Shown here: positions 1 through 8,793 of the stretch, one piece after another
How positions within the stretch are numbered: position 1 is the first letter of the stretch
Layout: the number at the start of each line of letters is the position of its first letter
From: Verrucomicrobiales bacterium
GTDB taxonomy: Bacteria > Verrucomicrobiota > Verrucomicrobiia > Verrucomicrobiales > DEV007
Direction of reading: 5' to 3'
DNA length: 36,896 nt
Assembly (NCBI GenBank): GCA_022361255.1
Contig: JAKSBG010000013.1
Location: 1-36,896 of the forward strand
Made by a program: the position numbers and the translations under genes
Notes under the pieces: generated by a model
What the model saw: only the letters and a program-made list of their open reading frames with translations
The model's database searches: none
Told to the model about the DNA's origin: nothing

Positions 1-1092
1 AAGACAAAGAAGCCAGGATCCTACTACGACTCGATCGAGACGGCGGTTCCCGGCGTCCGCCTCTGTGAACACCTCGAAAAACTCGCGCCCCTCATGGATC
101 GCGTCACCGCCGTGCGCACTGTTCATCACGACGTCATCGACGAGCACGCCGCCGCCACCAACCGCATGCACACCGGGAGACCGATCACCGGCTCTATCAC
201 CTATCCGTCCATCGGTTCGTTGATCGCCCACGAGCGTGGAGCCGCCGCTGAAGGGGCGCCGCCCTACGTGGTCATCGGCTACCCCAACGTCACCCGCGGT
301 CCCGGTTTCCTCGGCGCCCAGTCGGGTTACCTCTACCTCACCGACACCAGTCGTGGGCCGGCCGGATTGTCGAGACCTAAGGGAATCACCGCGGCTCGCC
401 AGAACCGGAGGGAACAATTTCTCACCGCCCTGCAGGCGGCCGACGATCCGACGAACGACCCGCGCCTGAAAAGCTACGAGGCCGCCATCCACCAGAGCCT
501 GGAACTGAGCGGTCCCGAGTTTAATTCCGTCTTCGAAATCGACAAGGAACCCGCCGATCTGCGGAATCGCTATGGCGGCGAATTCGGCCAGCGCTGTCTC
601 CTGAGTCGCCGCCTCGTCGAGCGCGGCGTTCGTTTCATCGAAGTCTCGCACAATCTCAATTTTCTCAACGGCACCGGATGGGACGCCCACAACCAGGGAA
701 TCCTTGACCAACACAAGCTCATCCGCGAACTCGACAGTGCGATGTCGACCCTGATCCTCGACCTCGAGTCGAAGAACCTGCTCGACAAGACCCTCATCGT
801 CATCACCACCGAATTCGGACGGCCTCCCGAGTTCGACGGCGGTGGCGGACGCGGACACCAGGGCACGGCGTTTTCCTGCGTTCTCGCCGGTGGCGGCTTG
901 AATCATTCCGGTGCCTGGGGAGTCACTGACGAGATCGGAAAGAAGATTGTCGAAAATCCCGTCAGCGTTCCCGACTTCTTCGCGACCCTCTGCGCCGCCG
1001 TCGGAGTCGACTACACGAAGAATCTCTATGATGGCGACCGCCCCGTTCCGATCACGGACCGGGGGCAGCCGATCGAGGCGTTGTTCGGATAG
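1..1092 (+). CDS. DUF1501 family exported protein (5' partial)
   Basis: The reading frame is open from base 1, so the listed ATG at 94 is internal and the N-terminus (normally with a Tat signal) lies outside the window. 363 residues are visible. The stretch around [17 protein letters not shown], then [46 protein letters not shown] and [17 protein letters not shown] is the usual DUF1501 series, a family related in fold to sulfatases and alkaline phosphatases and abundant in Planctomycetes and Verrucomicrobia. Its substrate is not known. DUF1501 genes normally travel with DUF1553 or DUF1592 cytochromes, and here a DUF1592 gene follows 173 nt downstream on the same strand. Family assignment is firm; function is open. 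Confidence 0.9.
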   Translation, partial: KTKKPGSYYDSIETAVPGVRLCEHLEKLAPLMDRVTAVRTVHHDVIDEHAAATNRMHTGRPITGSITYPSIGSLIAHERGAAAEGAPPYVVIGYPNVTRGPGFLGAQSGYLYLTDTSRGPAGLSRPKGITAARQNRREQFLTALQAADDPTNDPRLKSYEAAIHQSLELSGPEFNSVFEIDKEPADLRNRYGGEFGQRCLLSRRLVERGVRFIEVSHNLNFLNGTGWDAHNQGILDQHKLIRELDSAMSTLILDLESKNLLDKTLIVITTEFGRPPEFDGGGGRGHQGTAFSCVLAGGGLNHSGAWGVTDEIGKKIVENPVSVPDFFATLCAAVGVDYTKNLYDGDRPVPITDRGQPIEALFG

Positions 1093-1265
1093 AAAAGGTT
1101 TGGGACTGATTCAAGCCAACACGAAAGTGGTAGGTTGCGACAAGTGCATTCGCGGCGAAACCGTTCGATTTTCTACACCAATTGGCCTGTTCTCTGCCCT
1201 TGATCCGACGCACTGGCTGACATACCGGTTCCCCGATTTGCTGTAATCGCCACAGTGCCTGCTTC

Positions 1266-4200
1266 ATGACTCCCTTTTCAAAGTGTTTCGCTTTCTCCTT
1301 TTGCTCCGGCTTGCTTCTGCTGCTCGCGGTAGCGGGGCTTTCTGTTGCCGGGGTCAACGCGTCTGAAAAGGCGGGAGAGCTCGACTGGAACTCGATTCGC
1401 CCCGTCCTGGAAAAATATTGCGTCGAGTGCCACGGAGGCGAAAAGACGAAGGGAAACGTCGATCTCGCCAAGCTAACCGACGATCCGGAAATCGCCGGAC
1501 ACTTCGATCTCTGGGAGTCGGTGCTCTTCGTGATCGAGGACGAGGAAATGCCTCCAGCGGATGATCCGCAGCTCACCGATGACGAGAAAAAGCATTTCCT
1601 CGCCTGGCTCGATACCTCGCTGGAAGAGGTTGCGAGTGCAAGTGCCGGCGATCCGGGGATCGTGACGATTCGACGACTTACCAATGTGGAATACGACAAC
1701 ACGATTCGCGATATCACCGGAATCGACTACGGGCTTTCCGCAAAGTTCCAGCCCGACGGTGGCGGTGGGGAAGGGTTCTCCAATGTCGGAGACGTGCTTT
1801 TTGTGAATCCGCAACAGCTCGACAGCTATCTCTCGGCAGCTCGATACCTCACCGATCACGCCAGCATTCTCCCGGGTCGCGGAGTCAGCTTCAAAAAGGA
1901 GAGGGTAGGGCTTCGCAGTCCGGTTCAGTTCAAGACCGAAGCGGAACAGGCCCTCTATATCTGGTATCAGAAAATGGCCGAGCCGCACCTTCCTGAAGAC
2001 GGCGAAGATCGTCGCGAGGACGAATACATGCTGGCAGCCTGGAAATACAAACACCTGGAGAAAACAGGGGCTGCCTCCCTCGACCAGCTCGCGCAGGAAG
2101 CCGGTTTAAAGTCTGCGTTTCTCCACAACTGGTGGGAACTTCTCAACTCGGAGAAGCCGGAATCCCGCTTTCTCGACCTCATCCGTGTTCCGTGGCGGGA
2201 GCTTCCCGGACCGTCGGCGGAGAAACCGAAGGAAGTTCCCGGCGAGGTAAGAAATCGCATCCTCGACATCGAGGCGAAGCACCTCTCCTGGAACAAGCGG
2301 GAAGGGGAGGGGTGGGTCCGGACCCAGCGCCGCCAGCAGGATACCGACGGGCTTCGTACTCGTACGATTACCCTGACGATTCCCGAGGGGGAACCGATCC
2401 ATCTCGTCGCCGGCGATTTTGGTGACGGTAACCGGGGTGACCTGATCCTTTTCGAAAGAATCGAAGTCCAGCGTGGTGGTAAAAGGACGAACTATGTCGA
2501 TTGGCTGCAGCGACGCATCGAAACGGGCCGTAAGGAAATCGAGAAGATCAAATCCAGGCCCGATTCGAGCGACGAAGACAAACAGAAAATCCAGCAAGAG
2601 GAAGCTTTCATAAAATCCTGCGCTGCGATGGTGGCGCGTTTCGGCAGGCATCCACAGGAAGGTCGCAAACTGGATCCAAAACATCTCGCAGTCCGCCCTC
2701 CGGAAACTCTTCGTCTGCCTTTCGACGAAGGCAAAGTGCTCGTCCGGGTCAGCGCCAAAATGGACCTCGAGTTTCCCGAGGCAGATCACGGCTCCCACCA
2801 GTGGACCATCGCCGGAGCCAACCCGCCCGATCCGAAGAAAATTATTCCCGGTGCTCTTGTCATCTACAAGCGTCGCACCGACATGGCTCGCAAGATCATG
2901 GGAGAGTTCTCCCGGATGAAGTCCGCTTTCCCCGATGAATACAATCGCCTGCTGGAAGAAGTAGCACGCAACTACCTGCGAGGCGGCAAGGGAACCGGAG
3001 TCTACTACCTCAACGATGAGCAGCTGCGGGCTACCCTGACGGACTGGCAGCGCACCCTGCACGACCGCATGATGCGGGACTGGACCCTGTTGCGAAATCC
3101 GAAACCGAATGAGAAGACGCGCGGGGAAATCGACCGGGGAATCCTCAGCCATCTTCATTGGTGGGCCTATCGAGCCTGGCGTCGACCGCTCACTGATAAG
3201 GAGCGCGCGAGTCTGAATGCGATCTATCACCAGGCACGTGCGCGGGAGATGGATTCAGAAACCGCCGCGCGCGAAGTCCTGACCCGCGTTTTCATTTCCC
3301 CGAATTTCCTGTTCAAACTGGAGAATTCGGAGTCACCCGGCATTCACCCGGTGAGTCCGTGGGAACTCGCCACCCGGCTCAGCTACTTTCTTTGGGCCTC
3401 CACCCCCGATACTCTCCTCCTCGAAGCGGCTGCAGACGGAAGCCTGATGACCTCCGAAGGACGTGCTGCGCAGGTCAATCGCATGTTGCGCCATCCCAAA
3501 TCACGGGCGCTGGCGGAGGAATTTGCGGGGCAGTGGCTGGAGTTCCACGGCTTCGACGAACACGACGACGTCGATGCGAAGAAATTTCCCGAATTCACAT
3601 CAGCCCTCCGCGCCGACATGTATCGCGAAACCCGAATCTTTTTCGAACACCTCATTCGCGAAGACCGTCCCGTTCGCGAGATTCTTCTCGCCGACTACAC
3701 CTTTCTCAACGAGCGGCTTGCGAATCATTACGGGGTGCCCGGGGTGAAGGGCAGTGAATTCCGCAAGGTGGCGGTCGCCAAGCACCAGCGTGGTGGACTT
3801 CTCGGAATGGGAAGCGTCCTGACAAAGACCTCTTTTCCGCAGCGGACCAGTCCCATCCTGCGCGGCAACTGGCTCCTCAATGCTGTCCTCGGGCAACCGA
3901 CTCCTCCGCCACCGAACGATGTCCCGGAACTGGAAGCGGTCGTCGGAGCAAAAACGCTTCGTGAGAAACTCGCCCGTCACAGCGCCGACAAGGCATGTGC
4001 CTCCTGCCACGACAAGATCGACCCGCTCGGTTTTGCCCTCGAAGGCTTCGACGCGATTGGCCGACTCCGCCCGGAGAACGGAGATACACCGATCGATGAC
4101 ATCGGAACCCTGAGCGACGGGACAAAACTCGACGGCATCGGCGGCCTGCGGGAATACCTCGGCAAAAACGACGATGATTTCCACCGACTCTTTGCCCGAA

Positions 4201-4373
4201 AGCTGATTGGATACGCCACTGGACGCAGCGTCACCTACACCGATGTTGAGCTAATCGATACCCTGGTCGGACGTCTCGAGGACGGCGAAGGACTCTTCTC
4301 CGAAGGGATCCTGACCGTGGTCGAAAGCCAGCAGTTCCTGTCCCGGCGCAACGAGGAGGAACTCTCCGACTGA
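1266..4373 (+). CDS. DUF1592/PSCyt1 c-type cytochrome, exported
   Basis: 1035 residues with an N-terminal signal peptide (hydrophobic SGLLLLLAVAGLSVAGVNA). A heme c site follows at C52-V-E-C55-H56 (PSCyt1). Next come DUF1587 at about 134-198 (RRLTNVEYDNTIRDITG), DUF1595 near 625-655 (WAYRAWRRPLTDKE), DUF1592 near 682-805 (ELATRLSYFLWAS), DUF1588 near 822-920 and DUF1585 near 948-1025. A second heme site, C911-A-S-C914-H915, lies in the canonical context KIDPLGFALEGFDAIG, so the protein is predicted to be a periplasmic diheme cytochrome. About 400 residues of weakly recognisable sequence sit between DUF1587 and DUF1595. The reaction is unknown; the family is thought to partner DUF1552 or DUF1501 proteins. 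The next gene begins about 17 nt after the stop, which suggests co-transcription. Confidence 0.93.
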   Translation: MTPFSKCFAFSFCSGLLLLLAVAGLSVAGVNASEKAGELDWNSIRPVLEKYCVECHGGEKTKGNVDLAKLTDDPEIAGHFDLWESVLFVIEDEEMPPADDPQLTDDEKKHFLAWLDTSLEEVASASAGDPGIVTIRRLTNVEYDNTIRDITGIDYGLSAKFQPDGGGGEGFSNVGDVLFVNPQQLDSYLSAARYLTDHASILPGRGVSFKKERVGLRSPVQFKTEAEQALYIWYQKMAEPHLPEDGEDRREDEYMLAAWKYKHLEKTGAASLDQLAQEAGLKSAFLHNWWELLNSEKPESRFLDLIRVPWRELPGPSAEKPKEVPGEVRNRILDIEAKHLSWNKREGEGWVRTQRRQQDTDGLRTRTITLTIPEGEPIHLVAGDFGDGNRGDLILFERIEVQRGGKRTNYVDWLQRRIETGRKEIEKIKSRPDSSDEDKQKIQQEEAFIKSCAAMVARFGRHPQEGRKLDPKHLAVRPPETLRLPFDEGKVLVRVSAKMDLEFPEADHGSHQWTIAGANPPDPKKIIPGALVIYKRRTDMARKIMGEFSRMKSAFPDEYNRLLEEVARNYLRGGKGTGVYYLNDEQLRATLTDWQRTLHDRMMRDWTLLRNPKPNEKTRGEIDRGILSHLHWWAYRAWRRPLTDKERASLNAIYHQARAREMDSETAAREVLTRVFISPNFLFKLENSESPGIHPVSPWELATRLSYFLWASTPDTLLLEAAADGSLMTSEGRAAQVNRMLRHPKSRALAEEFAGQWLEFHGFDEHDDVDAKKFPEFTSALRADMYRETRIFFEHLIREDRPVREILLADYTFLNERLANHYGVPGVKGSEFRKVAVAKHQRGGLLGMGSVLTKTSFPQRTSPILRGNWLLNAVLGQPTPPPPNDVPELEAVVGAKTLREKLARHSADKACASCHDKIDPLGFALEGFDAIGRLRPENGDTPIDDIGTLSDGTKLDGIGGLREYLGKNDDDFHRLFARKLIGYATGRSVTYTDVELIDTLVGRLEDGEGLFSEGILTVVESQQFLSRRNEEELSD

Positions 4374-4390
4374 TCCCACAAAACCTATTG

Positions 4391-5743
4391 ATGATGTCCC
4401 GATTCAACCAGAACTCTTCCCGACGCCTCTTTCTCCGTAACACCGGCATCGCCCTTGGCCTGCCCTGGCTGGAATCGATGAATGCCTGGGGCAGCACCGC
4501 CGGCAAGGCCGCCTCTGCCAACGAAGCGCCCCGACGATTTGCCGCGCTCTTCATGGGCAACGGAGTCAATCCTCATCATTGGGGCGCAACCAATACCGAA
4601 CAGGGGATGGAGTTGATGAAAACTCTCTCTCCCCTGGAACCAGTCAAGGATCGCCTCCTCGTCATGAAAGGCCTCTGGAACCCGACTACCATTGAGGGGC
4701 CGGGTGGACATTATCCAAAGATGAACGTGCTCTCGGGCCTGACCGTGAAGCAGACTACCACCGATGTTCAGGTCGGCACGACGATGGATCAGGTCATGGC
4801 CCGACAGCTCGGTGACAGGACTCCCATGTCGAGCATCGTTCTCGGGACGGAGCCTCCGCGCTACAGCACCGACAGTGGATTCACTTCACTTTACTCCGCC
4901 TACATTTCCTGGAGCAGTCCCACGACACCGGCTCCGAAGGAAATTTACCCGCAGCAGGCTTTTGACCAGCTTTTCGACGATGGCAGCAAAAGACGCCGCG
5001 ACAAGAGCGTGCTCGATCTTGTTCTCGCTGAAGCCAACAGTCTGCGCGGCAAAGTCAGCAGCCGCGACGCGCAGAAACTGGACGAGTATTTCACTTCCGT
5101 TCGTGAATTGGAACAACGCATCGAGCGGGCCGAAAAAAGCTCACAGAAAGAGACCGGGGGACAGGGGTGGCAACCCGCGGTAACCAAGCCCACTTTCCCC
5201 CGTCCCGAATCCGGCATCCCCACCGACGTGCGCGATCACCTCAAGCTACAGCTCGACATCATGGTGCTCGCTTTTCAGATGGACCGGACCCGCATCGCGA
5301 CCATGATGCTGAACAATGATCTGTCCGGGATGAATTTCGGTTTCCTCGGCAACATCAAGGGCGGGCAACACGAACTTTCCCATCACGCCGGGAACGCCGA
5401 GCGCCTCGATATGTATCAGCGGGTGAATCAATACCACATGCAGTTGCTCAGCGAGACCTTGCAGAAAATGGACCAGACCGACGAAGGTGAACGGTCCCTG
5501 CTCGACAACAGCATGATTCTTTTCTGCTCCAGCCTGTGGGACGGCAATGCCCACGACTCCCGCCAGCTCCCCATCCTGATGGCCGGTGGGGGAGGGGGAA
5601 CGCTCAGGGGCGGACGCATGCTGGACTACAGCAAGCAGGAAAACCGGAAACTCTGCCGTCTCCACCTTGCCGTGATGGAGCGCATGGGCGTGAAGACCGA
5701 GCAGTTCGGTGACGCCGAATCCGCACTGACCGATCTGGGCTGA
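4391..5743 (+). CDS. DUF1552 family exported protein
   Basis: About 450 residues. The ORF track begins at a TTG (4388), but ATG codons at 4391 and 4394 follow directly and are preferred. A twin-arginine signal (SSRRLFLRNTGIALGLPWLE) marks Tat export of a folded, possibly cofactor-bearing protein. Recognisable DUF1552 stretches are RRFAALFMGNGVNPHHWG, the middle region LDEYFTSVRELEQRIERAE, and the C-terminal ILFCSSLWDGNAHDSRQLPILMAGGGGG. DUF1552 resembles DUF1501 (metal-dependent phosphatase/sulfatase-like fold) and is almost always encoded directly after a DUF1592 cytochrome, as here, so the two probably act together in the periplasm. The biochemical role is not established. Confidence 0.92.
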   Translation: MMSRFNQNSSRRLFLRNTGIALGLPWLESMNAWGSTAGKAASANEAPRRFAALFMGNGVNPHHWGATNTEQGMELMKTLSPLEPVKDRLLVMKGLWNPTTIEGPGGHYPKMNVLSGLTVKQTTTDVQVGTTMDQVMARQLGDRTPMSSIVLGTEPPRYSTDSGFTSLYSAYISWSSPTTPAPKEIYPQQAFDQLFDDGSKRRRDKSVLDLVLAEANSLRGKVSSRDAQKLDEYFTSVRELEQRIERAEKSSQKETGGQGWQPAVTKPTFPRPESGIPTDVRDHLKLQLDIMVLAFQMDRTRIATMMLNNDLSGMNFGFLGNIKGGQHELSHHAGNAERLDMYQRVNQYHMQLLSETLQKMDQTDEGERSLLDNSMILFCSSLWDGNAHDSRQLPILMAGGGGGTLRGGRMLDYSKQENRKLCRLHLAVMERMGVKTEQFGDAESALTDLG

Positions 5744-5750
5744 TTGCTTT

Positions 5751-6704
5751 ATGAAACGAAGAAAACTTCTCCAAAACACTCTCGCGGTTGCCCCTTTTCT
5801 TATTGCGGGCCACGGCGCTTACGCCAACGCTGAAACGGCTGCAAAGCGAAAATTCACGATCGATCTTTCACCGGGCGCGATCGGAGTGGGGGCAAAAGCG
5901 GGCGAACTCATTGAACTCGCCGCCGCGCACGGATTCGAGTCAATTCAGCCGGATGCGAAGTCCCTCGCCTCGCTCGACAAAACACAACGGAAGGAATTCG
6001 TCGAGCGTCTCCACAGCAAAGGACTCACCTGGGGAGCTGCCGGATTGCCGGTCGACTTCCGCAAGGACGAGGACACCTTCAAGGAAGGAATCGATGGATT
6101 GCCTGAGCTCGCCGCTGCGCTCGAAGATGCCGGCGTCACCCGGGTCGGGACATGGCTGATGCCGCGGCACAACTCTCTGACCTACGTCGCCAACTTTCGT
6201 CAGCACGCGAGTCGACTTGGCGAGGTAACGAAAATCCTCGCCGATCACGGACTGCGATTCGGATTGGAATATGTCGGCACCTACTCGCTGTGGACCGGCG
6301 GCCGAAATCCTTTCATCCATTCCATGGCCGAAACGAAGGACCTCATTGCTGAGATCGATCAGCCGACGATTGGCTTCGTTCTCGACAGTTGGCACTGGTA
6401 CACCGCCGGGGAAACCGCCGACGATATTCTCACTTTGAAAAACGAAGACATCGTCGCCTGCGACCTGAATGACGCCCCGACTGGAATCGCCAAAGAGGAA
6501 TTGAACGACACCAGCCGTGAACTCCCCGCTGCTACCGGTATCATTGACACCGCTCCGTTCCTCCAAGCCCTCGCGAAGCTGGGCTACGATGGACCGGTTC
6601 GGGCAGAGCCGTTCAATAAGCCACTCCGTGAACTCGAAGACGGACCTGCCGCCGAAGCGACCGCAAAAGCTCTCCGCGAGGCGGTTTCGCGGGCCGGCTT
6701 GTAA
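5751..6704 (+). CDS. Sugar phosphate isomerase/epimerase-like TIM-barrel protein, exported
   Basis: 317 residues; the ATG lies 7 nt after the DUF1552 stop, so the two are probably co-transcribed. The N-terminus MKRRKLLQNTLAVAPFLIAG looks like a Tat or Sec signal. The body is a xylose-isomerase-like (AP endonuclease family 2) barrel. Candidate metal-binding residues are E173 in GLEYVGTYS, D212 and H215 in VLDSWHWYTAGE, D238 in ACDLNDAP and E286 in RAEPFNKPL. Family members isomerise or epimerise keto sugars, inositols or hydroxypyruvate-like substrates, commonly as secreted proteins in Planctomycetes and Verrucomicrobia. The exact substrate cannot be read from the sequence. Confidence 0.88.
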   Translation: MKRRKLLQNTLAVAPFLIAGHGAYANAETAAKRKFTIDLSPGAIGVGAKAGELIELAAAHGFESIQPDAKSLASLDKTQRKEFVERLHSKGLTWGAAGLPVDFRKDEDTFKEGIDGLPELAAALEDAGVTRVGTWLMPRHNSLTYVANFRQHASRLGEVTKILADHGLRFGLEYVGTYSLWTGGRNPFIHSMAETKDLIAEIDQPTIGFVLDSWHWYTAGETADDILTLKNEDIVACDLNDAPTGIAKEELNDTSRELPAATGIIDTAPFLQALAKLGYDGPVRAEPFNKPLRELEDGPAAEATAKALREAVSRAGL

Positions 6705-6728
6705 CGTATCCACTCTCTTATTCTTTCG

Positions 6729-7643
6729 ATGAAACTCTCAGTCTCATTTTTCTCAGGCCTTGCCCTTTTCGCATTTTCTCATCCGCTTTCAGCAGGAGAA
6801 GTGATCTCGCTCTTCACCGGTGAGATTCCCAACAGCCTTCCTCATTCCGTGGAAGAAGTCGTCGAAGAGCGAAACGGCGAATTTTCCGGCTACAAAGGCG
6901 CGGTGAACCCCACGCTGGAGATTGTGCTTCCGAAAGATTCCGGGACACCGACTCCGGCCGTGATCATCTGCCCGGGCGGTGGCTACGTGCGGCAGGTCTA
7001 TCGGAAAGAGGGAACCGACATCGCGAAAGTCTATGCCGACAACGGCGTCGCCGCCTTCATCCTGAAATACCGGATTCCCAACGACGAGACGATGAAGGAC
7101 AAATCCATCGGGGCTCTTCAGGACGCCCAGCAAGCGATCAAGCTTGTTCGGGAAAACGCGATGGAGTGGAACGTCGATCCTAAAAAAGTCGGCATCATGG
7201 GCTTTTCCGCAGGTGGTCATGTCGCCTCCACGGCGGCGACACATTTCAAGAAGTCCTACATCCCGAATCCGGAGGAAACCAGCCTGCGTCCGGATTTCGC
7301 GATCCTGATCTACCCGGTCGTCAGTATGCAGGAAGAAATTACGCACACCGGCAGCAGGACGAATCTGCTTGGCGAAGATCCGGAGGAATCGCAGGTGACC
7401 TTGTTCTCCAACGAGCTCCAGGTCGATGCCGAAACGCCTCCGACCTGGCTGACTCACGCCGGCGATGACGGCCCCGTGCCGGTCGCGAACAGCATTCGCT
7501 TCTACGAAGCCCTGATCAAAAATGGCGTTCCCGCCGAGATGCACCTTTATCCGGACGGAGGTCACGGTTTCGTTTTGAAGAACCCCGCCGAAAAGTGGAT
7601 GGCTTCAATTTTCGACTGGATGACGCGCAGCGAAATCCGGTGA
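6729..7643 (+). CDS. Exported alpha/beta hydrolase (esterase, BD-FAE/acetylxylan esterase-like)
   Basis: 304 residues with a Sec signal peptide (FFSGLALFAFSHPLSA). The alpha/beta-hydrolase fold is supported by the oxyanion-hole motif CPGGGY near 81-86, the nucleophile elbow G158-F-S160-A-G-G-H, an acid in HAGDDGPVP near 243-251 and the catalytic histidine H279 in YPDGGHGF. This arrangement is typical of secreted carbohydrate esterases that deacetylate or deferuloylate polysaccharides, although lipase-like or peptidase-like activities exist in the same superfamily. It starts 24 nt after the isomerase gene and fits a carbohydrate-processing cluster. All three triad positions are present, so it should be active. 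Confidence 0.88.
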   Translation: MKLSVSFFSGLALFAFSHPLSAGEVISLFTGEIPNSLPHSVEEVVEERNGEFSGYKGAVNPTLEIVLPKDSGTPTPAVIICPGGGYVRQVYRKEGTDIAKVYADNGVAAFILKYRIPNDETMKDKSIGALQDAQQAIKLVRENAMEWNVDPKKVGIMGFSAGGHVASTAATHFKKSYIPNPEETSLRPDFAILIYPVVSMQEEITHTGSRTNLLGEDPEESQVTLFSNELQVDAETPPTWLTHAGDDGPVPVANSIRFYEALIKNGVPAEMHLYPDGGHGFVLKNPAEKWMASIFDWMTRSEIR

Positions 7644-7651
7644 CGGGAATC

Positions 7652-7682
7652 AACAGGGTTAGGTCATTGAACCAACCCTGTT
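7652..7682. repeat. Perfect 9-bp inverted repeat, loop 13 nt (copy 1)
   Basis: AACAGGGTT, a 13-nt loop and AACCCTGTT lie in the 63-nt gap between the hydrolase and sialidase genes. There is no U-tract, so it is a poor intrinsic terminator. The same arms with the same loop length recur at 36325-36353. Confidence 0.7.
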
Positions 7683-7706
7683 CAATGCCGTCCTCTACCC
7701 CCTGAA

Positions 7707-8777
7707 ATGATGCGATTGTTTGATTCGTTCCCTCTTTTCTACCTGCCGGCCTGCCTTTTGGGCTTTGCCTGGACAGCTTCAGGAACAGCGGCCGAAATCG
7801 GCAAGCAGCGGATCGTGGTTCCCGCTCCGGAGAACGAGCGTTTCGCCCATCTCTCCTGGCCGAAGATCGTGACCGCACCCGACGGCACGTTGGTGACCGC
7901 TTATATTGCCGGACGAAAACACGTTAACGGGGATGGCTGTCCCGCGGTCTCCGTCTCTACCGACAACGGCAAGACATTCAGCAAGCCGAAGATTCTTCGC
8001 AAATTCGATTCGACGAAGCGTTACCAGCACGGAGCCAACCTTGCGCTCGGAGTTGCCGATGACGGTGCCATCGTCCTGATGGTGATGGCCTTCACCAACG
8101 ACGAACGGAACTCGATCTTCGGATGGCGCTCGGTAGACTCGGGGACGACCTGGGAAACGACGGATACCTCGTCTCTGGCGGACAGTAAGACAGGATCCGT
8201 TTTCGGACACGTCTTCCCCGTTCCCGGAAAAGGTCTCGCGGTTTGCGGTCATTTCCGAAAGCCCAGAGGGAGTGGTATCTGGATCGCTTACTCGCAGGAT
8301 CACGGGAAGTCCTGGGGCGATCCGCAAACCATCACTGACAAGGCCTGGTTCGAACCGACCTTCCTGTATTCGCAGGAAAGGCTGATCGGACTCATTCGCG
8401 AAAACGCTGCCCATGCCTATCACCAGTATGTTAGCGACGACCTCGGCAAAAACTGGACCGCAAAAGAAAAGGCGCTTCACGGAGCGCCCCGGGCAAACCA
8501 TCCCGCCCCGTTTCTCGTCGAGGATCCCGCGAAGCCCGGCCAGCTCTACGCCCTGCAATCGGAGCGCGGGGAAAAGAACCGGATTCACCTTTGGAAAGCA
8601 ACCGCTTCCGCTCTCGATTGGGAACATGTGAGTCAAATCGTAGAGGTGCCCAAAGATCGCGATTTCAGTTACCCCTGGATGACTCCGCTGGGGAATGGGA
8701 AATGGTTTCTCGTCTATTACTCCGGCGAAAAGGACGGGCCCAATTCCATTTGGGGACTGGAGCTTTCTTTGCCGTGA
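7707..8777 (+). CDS. Sialidase-like BNR-repeat exported protein
   Basis: 356 residues with an N-terminal signal ([22 protein letters not shown]). Four Asp-box (BNR) repeats are visible: [27 protein letters not shown] and SDDLGKNWT, the last slightly degenerate. These mark a six-bladed sialidase-type beta-propeller (GH33-like superfamily). Proteins of this type in Verrucomicrobia and Planctomycetes are usually annotated exo-alpha-sialidase, but most have no proven activity and the arginine triad was not confirmed by eye. It starts 63 nt after the esterase stop, and the next gene begins 16 nt after its stop, so it belongs to the same co-directional run. Confidence 0.85.
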   Translation: MMRLFDSFPLFYLPACLLGFAWTASGTAAEIGKQRIVVPAPENERFAHLSWPKIVTAPDGTLVTAYIAGRKHVNGDGCPAVSVSTDNGKTFSKPKILRKFDSTKRYQHGANLALGVADDGAIVLMVMAFTNDERNSIFGWRSVDSGTTWETTDTSSLADSKTGSVFGHVFPVPGKGLAVCGHFRKPRGSGIWIAYSQDHGKSWGDPQTITDKAWFEPTFLYSQERLIGLIRENAAHAYHQYVSDDLGKNWTAKEKALHGAPRANHPAPFLVEDPAKPGQLYALQSERGEKNRIHLWKATASALDWEHVSQIVEVPKDRDFSYPWMTPLGNGKWFLVYYSGEKDGPNSIWGLELSLP

Positions 8778-8793
8778 CCAATTTCTGTTACTC

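Noticed and set aside
2106-3230. 374-residue - strand ORF inside the DUF1592 gene
   Set aside because: Shadow ORF; the + frame carries heme motifs and DUF domains on both sides of it.
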